Assembly (NCBI GenBank): GCA_965225735.1 | Contig: CBDDBN010000026.1 | Span: 186,001 to 250,000, forward strand | Direction of reading: 5' to 3' | DNA length: 64,000 nucleotides | From: Denitrobaculum sp965225735 | Lineage (GTDB): Bacteria > Pseudomonadota > Alphaproteobacteria > Kiloniellales > Kiloniellaceae | Shown: positions 37,101-46,826 of the stretch, piece after piece | Numbering within the stretch: the stretch's first letter is position 1 | How the letters are laid out: each line of letters opens with the position of its first letter | Notes under the pieces: model-generated | What the model was told of the DNA's origin: nothing | Databases searched by the model: none | The model's input: the letters and a program-made list of their open reading frames with translations, nothing else | Made by a program: the position numbers and the translations under genes

Positions 37101-38104
37101 CTACTTGCCCTGTGCTTTTTCCCAGACTGCGTGAGTCCAGGCACCTTCTGGCGCTTTGGTGATGACAGGCGTCGAATCGTTGCCTAACAGGACATCGACC
37201 GTGCGCTGGTAGTCGGCGGGATCCAGGTAGCCAATGCCCTTATCGGAACCTGCGACCAGCTTGTTGATCTCACCAACCATGCGCTTCTGATGCTTCTCGG
37301 TCTGCGCGCCAGTGGCGTCGTTCTCGAGCACGATTTCCGCTGCCTCATCCGGATTGGCCGCGGCATACTCCCAGCCGCGCACGGAAGCAGCCACGAACTT
37401 GGCCATCTTAGAAACGAAAGCCTCGTCCTTCAGGTTCTCTTCCAGGACATAGAGTCCGTCTTCCAGCGTCGCCACGCCCTGGTCTTCGTATTTGAAGACC
37501 AGCAGATCGTCCGGCGAAAGCCCGGCATCGATGATCTGCCAATACTCGTTGTAGGTCATGGTCGAGACGCAGTCGGCCTGCTTCTGCAGGATCGGATCGA
37601 CATTGAAGCCCTGCTTCAGGACCGTGACGCCGTCCGCACCGCCTTCGGTTGGCAAGCCCAGCTTACTCATCCAGCTCAGGAAGGGATACTCGTTACCGAA
37701 GAACCAGACGCCGAGAGTACGGCCTTTGAAGTCGGCCGGCGAGGTAATGCCTGAATCCTTGCGGCAGGTCAGCATCATGCCCGAAGACTTGAAGACCTGT
37801 GCAATGTTGACCAACGGCACACCCTTTTCGCGCGATGCCAGGGCCGAGGGCATCCAGTCGATGATGACGTCGGCGCCGCCACCCGCGATAACCTGCGGCG
37901 GCGCAATGTCCGGACCGCCTGGCTTGATGGTGACATCAAGGCCGGCATCTTCGTAGAAACCCTTGTCCTTGGCCACGTAGTAACCGGCGAATTGTCCCTG
38001 GGTCACCCACTTGAGCTGCAGCGTAATTTTATCTGCGGCTTCGGCTGCAAAAGCCGGAGAGACCGACCGCGGCTGCCGCGGCAAGCAATGTTAGTTTTTT
38101 TCAT
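37101..38104 (-). CDS. NMT1/THI5-like ABC substrate-binding protein, signal peptide frameshifted
   Basis: The mature domain is intact: DKITLQLKWVTQGQFAGYYVAKDKG is the hallmark start of NMT1-type periplasmic proteins for pyrimidine-like ligands. ATG 38104 follows AGGAGAGG, but the next bases have A7 (38095-38101 on plus) and later T4 (38049-38052) where removal of one base each restores MKKLTLLAAAAAVGLSGF followed by AAEAADK, a perfect signal peptide. As sequenced the leader and mature domain are in different frames. The corrected protein is 333 residues. It is the last gene of the pyrimidine operon, before a strong terminator. Confidence 0.8.
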
Positions 38105-38247
38105 TCAACCTCTCCTGTTGTTATCCCTTTCGGACAGTCCCTCTTTCCTGGGACCGCCGTTTGCACCGGTCGCTTCCTTGCTTCTTTTTTGTTCAGGCGC
38201 CGACCGGTTTCCAGCGCCAAACTCTCCCCCCTTGCCGTCCTCGCTTT

Positions 38248-39383
38248 CTATCGTCGATAGGACGGATGCCAGAATGTCAGGCTGCGCTCCAGCATCGCCA
38301 GAGCGCCATAAAACAGCGAGCCCGAAAGCGCCGCGATGGCGATAGTCGCCCAGACAAGATCCACGTTCATGCGCCCGACTTCGGTCGAGATGCGGAAACC
38401 CATACCCACAATCGGCGTTCCGAAGAACTCCGCCACAATGGCCCCGATCAGCGCAAGGGTGGAATTGATCTTCAAAGCGTTGAATATGAAGGGCAAAGCC
38501 GAAGGCAGGCGCAGCAGCAGCAGTGTCTCGAAGTAACTGGCCGCGTAGGAGCGCATGAGGTCCCGTTCCATCCGACCCGAAGCCGCCAGACCTGCGATGG
38601 TATTCACCAGCATAGGGAAGAAGGTCATGATAACCACGACGGCCGCCCTTGGACTTGCCAGTCGAAACCGAACCACATCACCATAACCGGCGCGATGCCG
38701 ACAATGGGGATGGCGCTGACAAAATTCCCCAGCGGCAGCAGACCGCGCTGAAGGAACGGCACTCGATCCACCAGGATGGCGACCAGGAGCCCGGCACCGC
38801 AGCCCATGAGGTAACCCGGGATCACCGACTTGATGAAGGTCTGATAAAAGTCTGCCCACATGGTCGAGGTGCTACCGCCCATGACTTCGGCAATAGCGGA
38901 TGGGGACGGCAACAGCACGCGCGGTACGCCGAAACCCTCAACAAGAACCTGCCAGAGATAGAGCAGCCAGAGGCCGAAAACGGCGGGGACGAGCAACGCG
39001 TAGATTTTGCTACTCTGTTCGGAAGCCCCGCGCAGTTCCGAAAGCAGAACCATGGCGCGCCAGGCATAGAAGGCGAGACCGAACACATAGAGCCAGATCC
39101 CGACCCCCAGCCCGAAACCGGTCTGGCCTTCCGCAGCGGATTCTACCCCAGCCAAAGGGACATAGGCACCGGCAAGCAGTCCGGCCACAGCCACCGCCGC
39201 GGCGCCCGCGCCCGCGCCCGCGCCATTCCAGAGACACCAGAAGGCAGAGAGAAAGGCGATGCTCAAGGCCAGGCCGGCAGTCACGCCAGCGAACCAACCG
39301 GATTGACCCGAGGCCCCATCCATCACGAGGCCGGCAGCCGCGAGAACTGCGAAGATCACGAGGGAATTGATGCGCATCGTCAT
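38248..39383 (-). pseudogene. ABC transporter permease, frameshifted as sequenced
   Basis: Two frames together encode one permease of about 378 residues. The first (39383 to about 38657) has five or so extra N-terminal helices, then the BPD-type permease core with VLLPSPSAIAEVMGG and IPIVGIAPVMVMWFGFDW; the second (to 38248) continues AAVVVIMTFFPMLVNTIAGL with the EAA loop region and last helices. Adding one base near 38657 (giving W-P-S-P-R) joins them. The gene overlaps the other permease by 4 bp. The partner ATPase and binding protein suggest pyrimidine or related uptake. Sequence error or true decay cannot be told apart here. Confidence 0.75.
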
Positions 39384-40329
39384 CCTGCCCCTCCCGTCTG
39401 CGCCACACCCATGCGCCGAAGCACGAATTTCTCGGCGACGCCGACCAGCGCTACCAGCAGTCCGGCCAGGATGGAGGCCATGACCAGCGCCGACCAGATC
39501 TGGATGGTCTGGCCGTAATAGGAACCGGCCAGGAGGCGCGCGCCGATACCCGCCTGAGCCCCGGTCGGCAGTTCACCGACAATGGCGCCGACCAGACTGA
39601 TGGCGATGGCAACCTTCAGGCTGGCGAAGAGAAAAGGCACCGAAGAGGGCCAGCGCAGCTTCCAGGAAGACACTGTGCTGTGGAGGCACTGTAGGTGCGC
39701 ATCAGATCGAGCTGCAGAGGATCCGGCGAGCGCAGCCCCTTGACCATACCGATGGTGACCGGGAAGAAGCAGAGGTACATGGAGATGATCGATTTCGGCA
39801 CCAGACCCGTGAGGCCAATGGCCCCGAGCACCACGATGATCATGGGCGCAATCGCCAGGATCGGAATGGTCTGGGAGGCGATCACCCAGGGCATGAGGCT
39901 CTTATCCAGCGCCTTCACATGACGATGCCAATGGCCAGCCAACATGCCCAGACCTGTCCCCAGCACAAAGCCCAGAAGCGTCGAGGAAATGGTCACCCAG
40001 GAGTGATAGACCAGGCTGCGCTTGGAGGTGACCTTCTTCCCAAAAATGGTCTTGTTCATCTCGACCAGCACCTGATGCGGCGCCGGCAGAATCGGCCGCT
40101 CCATGGCCCAGGCGTCGTCAACAAGCTGCGAGAAGGTCCAGGTGGTTTCGTTACGCTCGTAGCCGTCGATGATGCGCGGTGCGTTGAGATAGACCGCGCC
40201 AGCATACCAGATCAGAACGATCAGCAGCAGCATCAGCGTCACCGGTCCCGCCTTACCGTCACGCAGGCGCGCCAGCAGGCTCGGTCCCGAGGGCGTCACC
40301 GCGGCCGGGTTGGCGACCTCAGTCGTCAT
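39380..40329 (-). pseudogene. ABC transporter permease, frameshifted as sequenced
   Basis: The upstream frame (40329 to about 39665) gives an N-terminal helix, then SQTIPILAIAPMIIVVLGAIGL and GMVKGLRSPDPLQLDLMRTYSAS; the downstream frame (to 39380) continues SSWKLRWPSSVPFLFASLKVAI to the last helices. One missing base near 39665-39680 explains the break; the restored protein is 316 residues, normal for NMT1-type permeases. It pairs with the neighbouring permease to form the channel. The ATG at 40329 overlaps the end of the corrected ATPase gene by 11 bp. Confidence 0.75.
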
Positions 40330-41154
40330 AACTGTGCCCTGCCCGCAGGCCTTCGCGCACCCGGTGAGCGATCTCCAGGAACTCGGGCGTCTCGCGCGCG
40401 TCCAACGTCCGATCCGCGCGGCAGGTCGCAGTCAATCACATCGATGATCCGGCCGGGCCGTGGCGACATCACCACAATCTTTGAGGACAGAAACACCGCC
40501 TCTGGGATGGAATGGGTCACGAAGACCACGGTCTTCTGAGTCTTTTCCCAGAGCCGCAGGAGCTGTTCGTTCAGATGATCACGGGTGATTTCATCGAGGG
40601 CGCCAAAGGGTTCGTCCATCAAGAGCAGTTTCAGGCTCGAAGGAAAGCGCGCGGGCGATGGAGACCCGCTGCTGCATGCCGCCGGACAGCTGCCAGGGGA
40701 ATTTCTTCTCGAAGCCGGTCAGGTTGACCATCTCCAGATAGCGCGCCGCGCGTTCCTGCTGCTCTTCCTTCGAGAGCCCCATGATCTCCAACGGCAGAGT
40801 CACATTGCGGTCGACCTGGCGCCAGGGGTAGAGCGCGGGCGCCTGGAAGACATAGCCATAGGCGCGATTTAGGCGCGCTTCCCGCGGCGAGACGCCGTTG
40901 ACCGTAATCCCGCCCTCGGTCGGCTGTTCGAGATCGGCAATGACCCGCATCAACGTTGTCTTGCCGCAGCCCGAAGGACCGATGAAAGATACGAAATCGC
41001 CCTGCTCGATCGTCAGGTTGACGTTCGACAGGGCGTAAACCGGTCCATCGGCTGTCTGAAAGGTCAAAGACAGCTGGTCGGTTTTGACGACGGAGTTCTT
41101 TGCGCTCCGTTGAATGGCCGCCGTTGGTTCGGCTTTCACGGCCAGATTTTGCAT
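40319..41154 (-). pseudogene. ABC transporter ATP-binding protein, two frameshifts as sequenced
   Basis: Walker A GPSGCGKTT and the signature QLSGGMQQRVSIARAL lie in the first frame; Walker B LLLMDEPFGALDE and the H-loop FVTHSIPEA lie in the second. One extra base in a three-base run at 40629-40631 separates them (GAAACTG for GAACTG). A second extra base at 40414-40415 throws off the tail; removing it gives a normal end, ETPEFLEIAHRVREGL, with a stop at 40319. The restored length is 277 residues. It energises the importer encoded by the next three genes. Confidence 0.78.
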
Positions 41155-41253
41155 GCCTTACCTCATGTTGCTGGCCCGGCTTCCCTGCCGGGCCCTGTCC
41201 CCCGAAACGCGCCTCTTTCTCTTTCCGGCAAAAGTCCGGCTTGCGCTCAATCT

Positions 41254-42487
41254 TTATAAAGTCGCCCGAGCCACCATGGCCTGCAGCAGCACGTTGCAGC
41301 CAGCCGCCAGGTCTTCCGGCGTCGCATTCTCGGACTTCGTTGTGGCTGATGCCATCCTCGCAAGGCACAAAGATCATGCCGGTCGGCGCGACCCGGCTGA
41401 TGTAACAGGCATCGTGTCCCGCGCCGGAGATGATATCCCGGTGCGCGAAGTTCTCGCTCTCCGCCCCGTTGCGCACGGCATTCACGCAATCCGCATCGAA
41501 GGCGATTGGCGGCGAGTACCAGATCTCTTTCAGATCCAACTCCAGGCCGTCCTCGGCGCAAACCCTTTCGCAGACTTCCTTGAGCTCCGCAGCCATGGCC
41601 GACAAGGCCTCGTCTTCCGGATTGCGCAGGTCGACAGCGAAGAAGACCTCGCCAGGAATGGTGTTGCGCGAGTTCGGACTGACCTGCATCAGACCGACGG
41701 TGGTGACCGCGTTCGGCGCGTGCTTGAGGGCGATGTCGTTGACCGCCGCAACCACCTTGGACGCCCCCAACAGTGCATCCTTGCGCCGGTTCATCGGGGT
41801 CGTGCCCGCGTGGGATTCAGCCCCGGTCATGGTGACTTCGAACCAGCGCTGGCCCTGGGCGCCGGTAACCACGCCGATGGTCTTTTCTTCGGCCTCCAGG
41901 ATCGGCCCCTGCTCGATATGGGCCTCGAAGAACGCCCGGATCTCACGTCCTCCGACGGGCTCCTCGCCCTTGTAACCAATGCGTTCCAGCTCCTCGCCCA
42001 TGGTCTTACCATCCAGATCAGCCCGGCTGTGGCCGTATTCCAGATCGAAGACGCCGGCGAAGACACCGGAAGAGACCATAGCCGGCGCGAAGCGCGAGCC
42101 TTCTTCGTTGGTCCAGACTGAGGCCTCGATGGGCGCATCCGTCTCAATGCCCAGATCGTTGAGGGTGCGGATCACTTCCAAGCCAGCGAGAACGCCATAA
42201 ACGCCGTCGAACTTACCACCGGTCGGCTGGGTGTCCAGATGACTACCGGTCATGACGGGCGGCAGACTGTCGTCCTTGCCGGCGCGGCGGGCAAAGATGT
42301 TGCCCATCTGGTCGATCTTGATGCTACAGCCAGCGTCCTTGCACCAGTTCACGAAGAGATCCCGCCCCTCCTTATCCAGATCGGTCAGGGCGAGCCGGCA
42401 GTTGCCACCCTTTTCCGTCGCGCCGATCTTGGCCATCTCCATCAGGCTGTCCCAAAGACGATCGCCGTTAACCCGCAAGTTCTGCAT
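41254..42487 (-). pseudogene. Zn-dependent N-carbamoyl amino-acid amidohydrolase, 3' frameshift
   Basis: An M20-type hydrolase (beta-ureidopropionase / L-carbamoylase group). Metal-site motifs are intact: TGSHLDTQPTGGKFDG, TNEEGSRF, EAHIEQGP and SGAGHDACY. In pyrimidine breakdown this enzyme releases beta-alanine, CO2 and ammonia. One extra base at 41332-41333 shifts the last 24 codons; without it the protein ends VENATPEDLAAGCNVLL... at 41254 with 410 residues, the usual length. Read as is, the frame runs on falsely for 200 more codons across the ATPase gene. It lies 61 bp after preA. Confidence 0.85.
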
Positions 42488-42548
42488 AGATGCTCCCCGT
42501 TTTGTCCTGGAAAGACCTTGGTCCTTCCGTCAGCCGTTTCGGCTTCGT

Positions 42549-43826
42549 CTATTCAGCGGCTTTGATGTTCGCCGGATTGCGCGGATCCTGCAACCAGTTC
42601 ATGTAGGGTTTGCCGTTATCCACCTCGCGCATGGTGATGCAGCCCTCGACAGGACAAGCCAGCATGCAGAGGTTGCAGCCCACGCACTCAGGATCGTTCA
42701 CCTCGTAACGCCGCTCGCCGTCCACCCGTTTGGCGAAGATCGCCTGATGCGAGGTGTCCTCGCAGGCCACGTGGCAGAGGCCGCACTTGATGCAAAGGTC
42801 CTGGTTGATCTCGGCGATGCACTCGTAGTTCATGTCGAGCTGATTCCAGTCGACCACATTGGGCACCGCCGCGCTGCGGAAATCTTCCAAGGTTTTGTAG
42901 CCTTTCGAATCCATCCAATTCGAAAGGCCGTCGGTGAAGTCGTCGATGATCTTAAAGCCGTAATGCATGGCCGCTGTGCAGACCTGGACGGAACCCGACC
43001 CGAGAGAAATAAACTCAGCCGCATCCCGCCAGGTGCTGATGCCGCCGATGCCGGAAATAGGCAGGCCTTGGCATTCAGGATCGCGCGCGATCTCAGCAAC
43101 CATGTTAAGGGCGATGGGCTTGACCGCCGGACCGCAGTAGCCACCGTGCGCGCCCTTGCCGCCAACCGTCGGCGTCGGCGCCATGGCATCCAGGTCCACG
43201 GTCACGATGGAATTGATGGTGTTGATTAGCGAGACCGCGTCCGCACCGCCAGCTTTCGCCGCGCGCGCCGGATAGAGGATGTTGGTGATGTTGGGGGTCA
43301 GCTTCACCAAAACCGGCATGCGCGTATACTTCTTGCACCAGCGCGTCACCATCTCGATGTATTCCGGCACCTGCCCAACCGCAGAACCCATGCCGCGCTC
43401 GGACATGCCGTGCGGGCAGCCGAAGTTCAGTTCGACCGCATCCGCGCCCGTGTCTTCCACCATCGGCAGGATACGCTTCCAGCTCTCCTCCTCACAAGGC
43501 ACCATCAGCGAGACCACCATGGCCCGGTCCGGCCAGTCGCGTTTGACCTGCTTGATTTCCCGCAGGTTCACTTCCAGCGGCCGGTCCGTGATCAGCTCGA
43601 TGTTGTTAAAGCCGGCCATGCGGGTGCCGTTGTAGCTGACCGCGCCATAGCGCGAGGAGACGTTAACGACGGCCGGATCCTCGCCCAGAGTCTTCCAGAC
43701 CACGCCGCCCCAGCCCGCCTTGAAGGCGCGGACGACGTTGTATTCCTTGTCGGTGGGCGGCGCGGACGCCAGCCAGAAGGGATTGGGAGATTGCACCCCT
43801 GCGATATTGCAACGAAGATCAGCCAT
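42549..43826 (-). CDS. preA: NAD-dependent dihydropyrimidine dehydrogenase, subunit PreA
   Basis: A 425-residue FMN/iron-sulfur subunit that reduces uracil and thymine to dihydro forms (or the reverse) with PreT. The FMN barrel shows NPFWLASAPPTD, NFGCPHGMSERGMG (catalytic Cys loop) and GIGGISTWRDAAEF; the C-terminus carries two 4Fe-4S motifs, CIKCGLCHVAC and CVGCNLCMLAC. Full length and intact, unlike the downstream genes. It is 86 bp after preT. This pair plus the carbamoylase covers steps one and three of the reductive pathway; dihydropyrimidinase is not in the window. Confidence 0.95.
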   Translation of the reverse strand: MADLRCNIAGVQSPNPFWLASAPPTDKEYNVVRAFKAGWGGVVWKTLGEDPAVVNVSSRYGAVSYNGTRMAGFNNIELITDRPLEVNLREIKQVKRDWPDRAMVVSLMVPCEEESWKRILPMVEDTGADAVELNFGCPHGMSERGMGSAVGQVPEYIEMVTRWCKKYTRMPVLVKLTPNITNILYPARAAKAGGADAVSLINTINSIVTVDLDAMAPTPTVGGKGAHGGYCGPAVKPIALNMVAEIARDPECQGLPISGIGGISTWRDAAEFISLGSGSVQVCTAAMHYGFKIIDDFTDGLSNWMDSKGYKTLEDFRSAAVPNVVDWNQLDMNYECIAEINQDLCIKCGLCHVACEDTSHQAIFAKRVDGERRYEVNDPECVGCNLCMLACPVEGCITMREVDNGKPYMNWLQDPRNPANIKAAE

Positions 43827-43912
43827 CTCGACCTCTCCTATTTTTCAGCTTGTTAAAGCCACCTGTTGATATTTTGTTGTAACACCTTGCTCTTCGCGGC
43901 AAGGCGATTGAG

Positions 43913-45262
43913 TCAGCCGCGCAGGTGCCGGTCTATTGCCACGGCGGCAACCTTGCCGTCCTGCACTGCCGAGACGGTCAGGTCATCGCCGGCGACACAG
44001 TCGCCGCCAGCCCAAACATTCGGCAGAGAGGTCTTACGGTCTTCGTTCACCGCGATCCGGCCGCTGGCCACCTCCAACACCTCGGCCGAACCGTTCATCA
44101 GCGGCGCCGGCACAAAGGTCTGACCGATGGCCTTAAAGACCTGGTCTACCAGAAGTGAGAAGTGATCGCCGGTGCCCATCAGACGGCCGTTGTCGTCGAG
44201 CTGAGTGTACTCAAACTCGATCTCTTTAACCTGACCGTCCTGGCCGATCAGCTTGCTGGGCTGAGCCCAATGCTTGATCTTCACGCCGTTGAGCTGCGCG
44301 AACTCCTGCTCGTGGCAGGTGGCGTTCATATTGTCCTTACCACGACGGTAAACCAGCGTAACGTCCTCGGCCCCCAGGCGCTTGGTCTGAACGGCAATAT
44401 CGATCGCTGTGTTGCCGCCACCGATCACCACCACCTTTCGACCGACCGGCAGGTTCGATAGATCATTGCTCTGGCGCAGCTCGGCAATGTAGTCCACAGC
44501 ATCGACGACACCGTCCAGATCTTCATTGTCCAGGCCCAAAGCATTGACGCCAGCCATCCCCATTGAGAGAAAAACCGCATCGTAGTCGCGGCGCAGTTCG
44601 GTCAGGGACAAATCCTTGCCGATGGCCTGCCCGCAACGCAGCTCGATACCGCCGAGAGAGAGGATGAAATCGACTTCGCGCTGGGCAAAGTCGTTGGGGA
44701 CCTTATAGGCGGCGATGCCGTATTCGTTCAGGCCTGCGGCCTTATCGCGCGCTTCGAAAACCACAACATCATGGCCCAGCATGGATAGTCTGTGCGCGGC
44801 GGAAAGGCCGGCCGGCCCGCCGCCGACCACGGCGACTTTCTTGCCGCTGGAGGCCGCGCGCTCAAAGACTTGTTCCCCCGTTTCCATCAGGTGGTCGGTA
44901 GCGTAGCGCTGCAGCTCGCCGATATTAACCGGCTTCTCCTCCTGAGTGTTGCGCACGCAAGAGCCCTCACAGAGAATCTCGGTCGGGCAAACCCGTGCGC
45001 AAGCCCCACCCATGACATTCTCGCTGAGGATGTCGACCGCCGACCCCTTCACGTTGTCGGTCGAAATCTTGCGGATGAAGCTTGGAATATCGATGCCGGT
45101 CGGACAGGCTTCGACGCAAGGCGCGTCATAGCAGTAGTAGCAGCGCGCCGCCTCGATCAGCGCCCGCTTGCGGTCAAGCGGCGGGTGGACATCGGTGAAG
45201 TTTTCGACGTAATCGTCAGGACGCAGCCGTCCTGCCTGAATATCAGCAGAAGCCGTCATCAT
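43913..45262 (-). CDS. preT: NAD-dependent dihydropyrimidine dehydrogenase, subunit PreT
   Basis: A 449-residue flavoprotein of the glutamate-synthase small-subunit type, which passes electrons from NAD(P)H to PreA. The N-terminus has Fe-S cysteines (CYYCYDAPCVEACPTG and CARVCPTEILCEGSC), followed by the FAD site VVGGGPAGLSAAHRL and the NAD(P) site VVIGGGNTAIDIAV. It is the first gene of the pyrimidine operon. The RutR-type box at 45350-45365, 88 bp upstream of the start, and the divergent rutR gene indicate induction by uracil. Confidence 0.95.
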   Translation of the reverse strand: MMTASADIQAGRLRPDDYVENFTDVHPPLDRKRALIEAARCYYCYDAPCVEACPTGIDIPSFIRKISTDNVKGSAVDILSENVMGGACARVCPTEILCEGSCVRNTQEEKPVNIGELQRYATDHLMETGEQVFERAASSGKKVAVVGGGPAGLSAAHRLSMLGHDVVVFEARDKAAGLNEYGIAAYKVPNDFAQREVDFILSLGGIELRCGQAIGKDLSLTELRRDYDAVFLSMGMAGVNALGLDNEDLDGVVDAVDYIAELRQSNDLSNLPVGRKVVVIGGGNTAIDIAVQTKRLGAEDVTLVYRRGKDNMNATCHEQEFAQLNGVKIKHWAQPSKLIGQDGQVKEIEFEYTQLDDNGRLMGTGDHFSLLVDQVFKAIGQTFVPAPLMNGSAEVLEVASGRIAVNEDRKTSLPNVWAGGDCVAGDDLTVSAVQDGKVAAVAIDRHLRG

Positions 45263-45349
45263 TCGGTCCCAGTATGTCTCTGTTCAAGTCGTTTATCGGA
45301 CCCGGTCAACTCGCCCGGCCCTGTTGTTAGATGAAAGGTTAGTCAAATT

Positions 45350-45365
45350 CTGACCATTTGGTCAA
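45350..45365 (-). promoter_or_regulatory. RutR operator at the preT promoter
   Basis: On the minus strand TTGACCAAATGGTCAG matches the described RutR box TTGACCA-nn-TGGTCAA at all but the last base. Its first six bases could also serve as a -35 element, so bound RutR would exclude polymerase. It is the only clear regulatory element in the 354 bp between preT and rutR; the rest is AT-rich leader without a gene. Confidence 0.85.
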
Positions 45366-45616
45366 CTTTTTTAATTTGCCAATATTTCCCGACATTTGCC
45401 GACTGTTTTAAAGTTGCGAATGACTATCATTTTTATTTTGAAATGTTACTTGCTGACATCTGCAAAGCGTCCACACGGCATAAGGTCTTTTGCGATTTCC
45501 AGAGTCTGCGTTTATGCTTTTAGCCGTCTGTGAGGTGGCAGCAGAAGCGTAGGGTCGACGCGGGTCGTCGGCCAAGAAGAGCCGAAAGGCTGCGGAACAA
45601 AGCCACAGACGAGGGA

Positions 45617-46330
45617 ATGCCTAGCAAGCTTATGACCGAGGATATAAGGCGCGACGACGCGCAGGGGGAAACGCACAACGGCGATAGCGGCAGCAACGGT
45701 GCCAAATCTTCCGGCAAGACAGGGCAGATCCGGGCCCGCAACAAGGCCAGGATTATCGCCGCTGCTGAAGAGGTTTTCGCCACCAAGGGCTATGAAGGCG
45801 CAACGACCGCCGAGATCGCGCTCAAGGCAGATCTGCCAAAGGCCAACGTACACTACTACTTCAGCACTAAGGAAGCGATCTACCGCGCGGTGATCGACAA
45901 CATCCTGGATCTCTGGCTGGAACCTTTTCAGCGCATCACGGAAAACGACGATCCGACCGAAGCGCTTTCCACCTACATCCGTACCAAGGTGATGCTGTCG
46001 CGTGACAAGCCCCTCGCCTCGCGCATTTACGCCAACGAAATCATCCGCGGCGCACCGATCCTCTCAGACTATCTGGAAAACGATCTGCGTGAGTGGGTTG
46101 CGGAAAAGTCTGAAGTTCTTCGCAAGTGGGCCGCAAAAGGCCTCATGGATCCGGTCGAGCCGGCGCACCTGCTGTTTCTGATCTGGGCCTCGACTCAGCA
46201 CTACGCCGACTTCCAGGTCCAGGCCAAGGCCGTTCTGCATCACCGTGATCTGACCGAAGACGATTTCGAGACGGCGGTCAAAACCATCACCCGCATCGTC
46301 CTGAAGGGCTGCGGCGTGAAGACAGGCTGA
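45617..46330 (+). CDS. rutR: RutR-type TetR-family pyrimidine regulator
   Basis: A TetR regulator of about 237 residues. The HTH is in IIAAAEEVFATKGYEGATTAEIALKAD, and the C-terminal domain follows E. coli RutR closely (YYFSTKEAIYRAVIDNILDLW; SRDKPLASRIYANEIIRGAP; LLFLIWASTQHYADF), including residues of the uracil pocket. It should bind the box at 45350 and release it when uracil or thymine is present. ATG 45617 is favoured; ATG 45632 or the far-upstream GTG 45530 are alternatives, since no ribosome site is well placed. It is divergent from preT. Confidence 0.9.
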   Translation: MPSKLMTEDIRRDDAQGETHNGDSGSNGAKSSGKTGQIRARNKARIIAAAEEVFATKGYEGATTAEIALKADLPKANVHYYFSTKEAIYRAVIDNILDLWLEPFQRITENDDPTEALSTYIRTKVMLSRDKPLASRIYANEIIRGAPILSDYLENDLREWVAEKSEVLRKWAAKGLMDPVEPAHLLFLIWASTQHYADFQVQAKAVLHHRDLTEDDFETAVKTITRIVLKGCGVKTG

Positions 46331-46340
46331 GGCGGAAGCG

Positions 46341-46799
46341 ATGACGTCGATCTACGATTGGCATTCATTTCCTGACGCTCTGACAGTCAAATGCCCAAAA
46401 TGCCAGTCCGCAGCCGATTTTTCAGTTACAGCATCCAGTAGCATCGCACGAAAACCAAGGCACCTAACACCCAAGCGGCAACGCATGGGTCGCCGCATTG
46501 ACCAGAACTTGAAGTTCGGCCTCTTGCATTGCTCTTTTTGCAAGATCCGTCGCAAACACCGCATCAAGTGGCCGGACGACGCTTTCTTCCAAGTCGATTA
46601 CAGGGGCAGAAGTCTCTGGGCTTTTGACCGCGGCAGTTTCAATGCCCTGCGCGCGTTTATTGCATCACCTGACCGCAATAAGTTCCGCTACTCAGGCGCA
46701 GTAACGTTCCTTCTCCACGTTCCCGGATACTTTCTGTCAAAAAAATCTCGTTCGGAGATCGGCCGAAAACTGAACAGATTTGCGAACACCACCGGCTAG
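46341..46799 (+). CDS. Hypothetical protein with paired CxxC motifs
   Basis: A 152-residue basic protein beginning MTSIYDWHSFPD. CPKC (18-21) and CSFC (about 64-67) could form a zinc ribbon, and a segment with WPDDAFFQVDYRGRSLWAFDR follows. It has no signal peptide. It starts 10 bp after rutR with GAGGCGGAAG before the ATG, so it is likely cotranscribed with rutR. No family is recognised; nucleic-acid binding is conceivable from charge and zinc motif but is only a guess. Confidence 0.65.
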   Translation: MTSIYDWHSFPDALTVKCPKCQSAADFSVTASSSIARKPRHLTPKRQRMGRRIDQNLKFGLLHCSFCKIRRKHRIKWPDDAFFQVDYRGRSLWAFDRGSFNALRAFIASPDRNKFRYSGAVTFLLHVPGYFLSKKSRSEIGRKLNRFANTTG

Positions 46800-46826
46800 A
46801 CTACATCGTTTCGCGAAATAGTCGTT

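Noticed and set aside
39195..39230. GCGCCC simple repeat
   Set aside because: It lies in the permease coding frame and only encodes a Gly-Ala run in a hydrophobic segment.
40631..42487. 618-codon protein joining the carbamoylase to a long extra C-terminus
   Set aside because: The last 230 codons are out-of-frame reading of the carbamoylase tail and the ATPase gene, caused by the extra base at 41332-41333.
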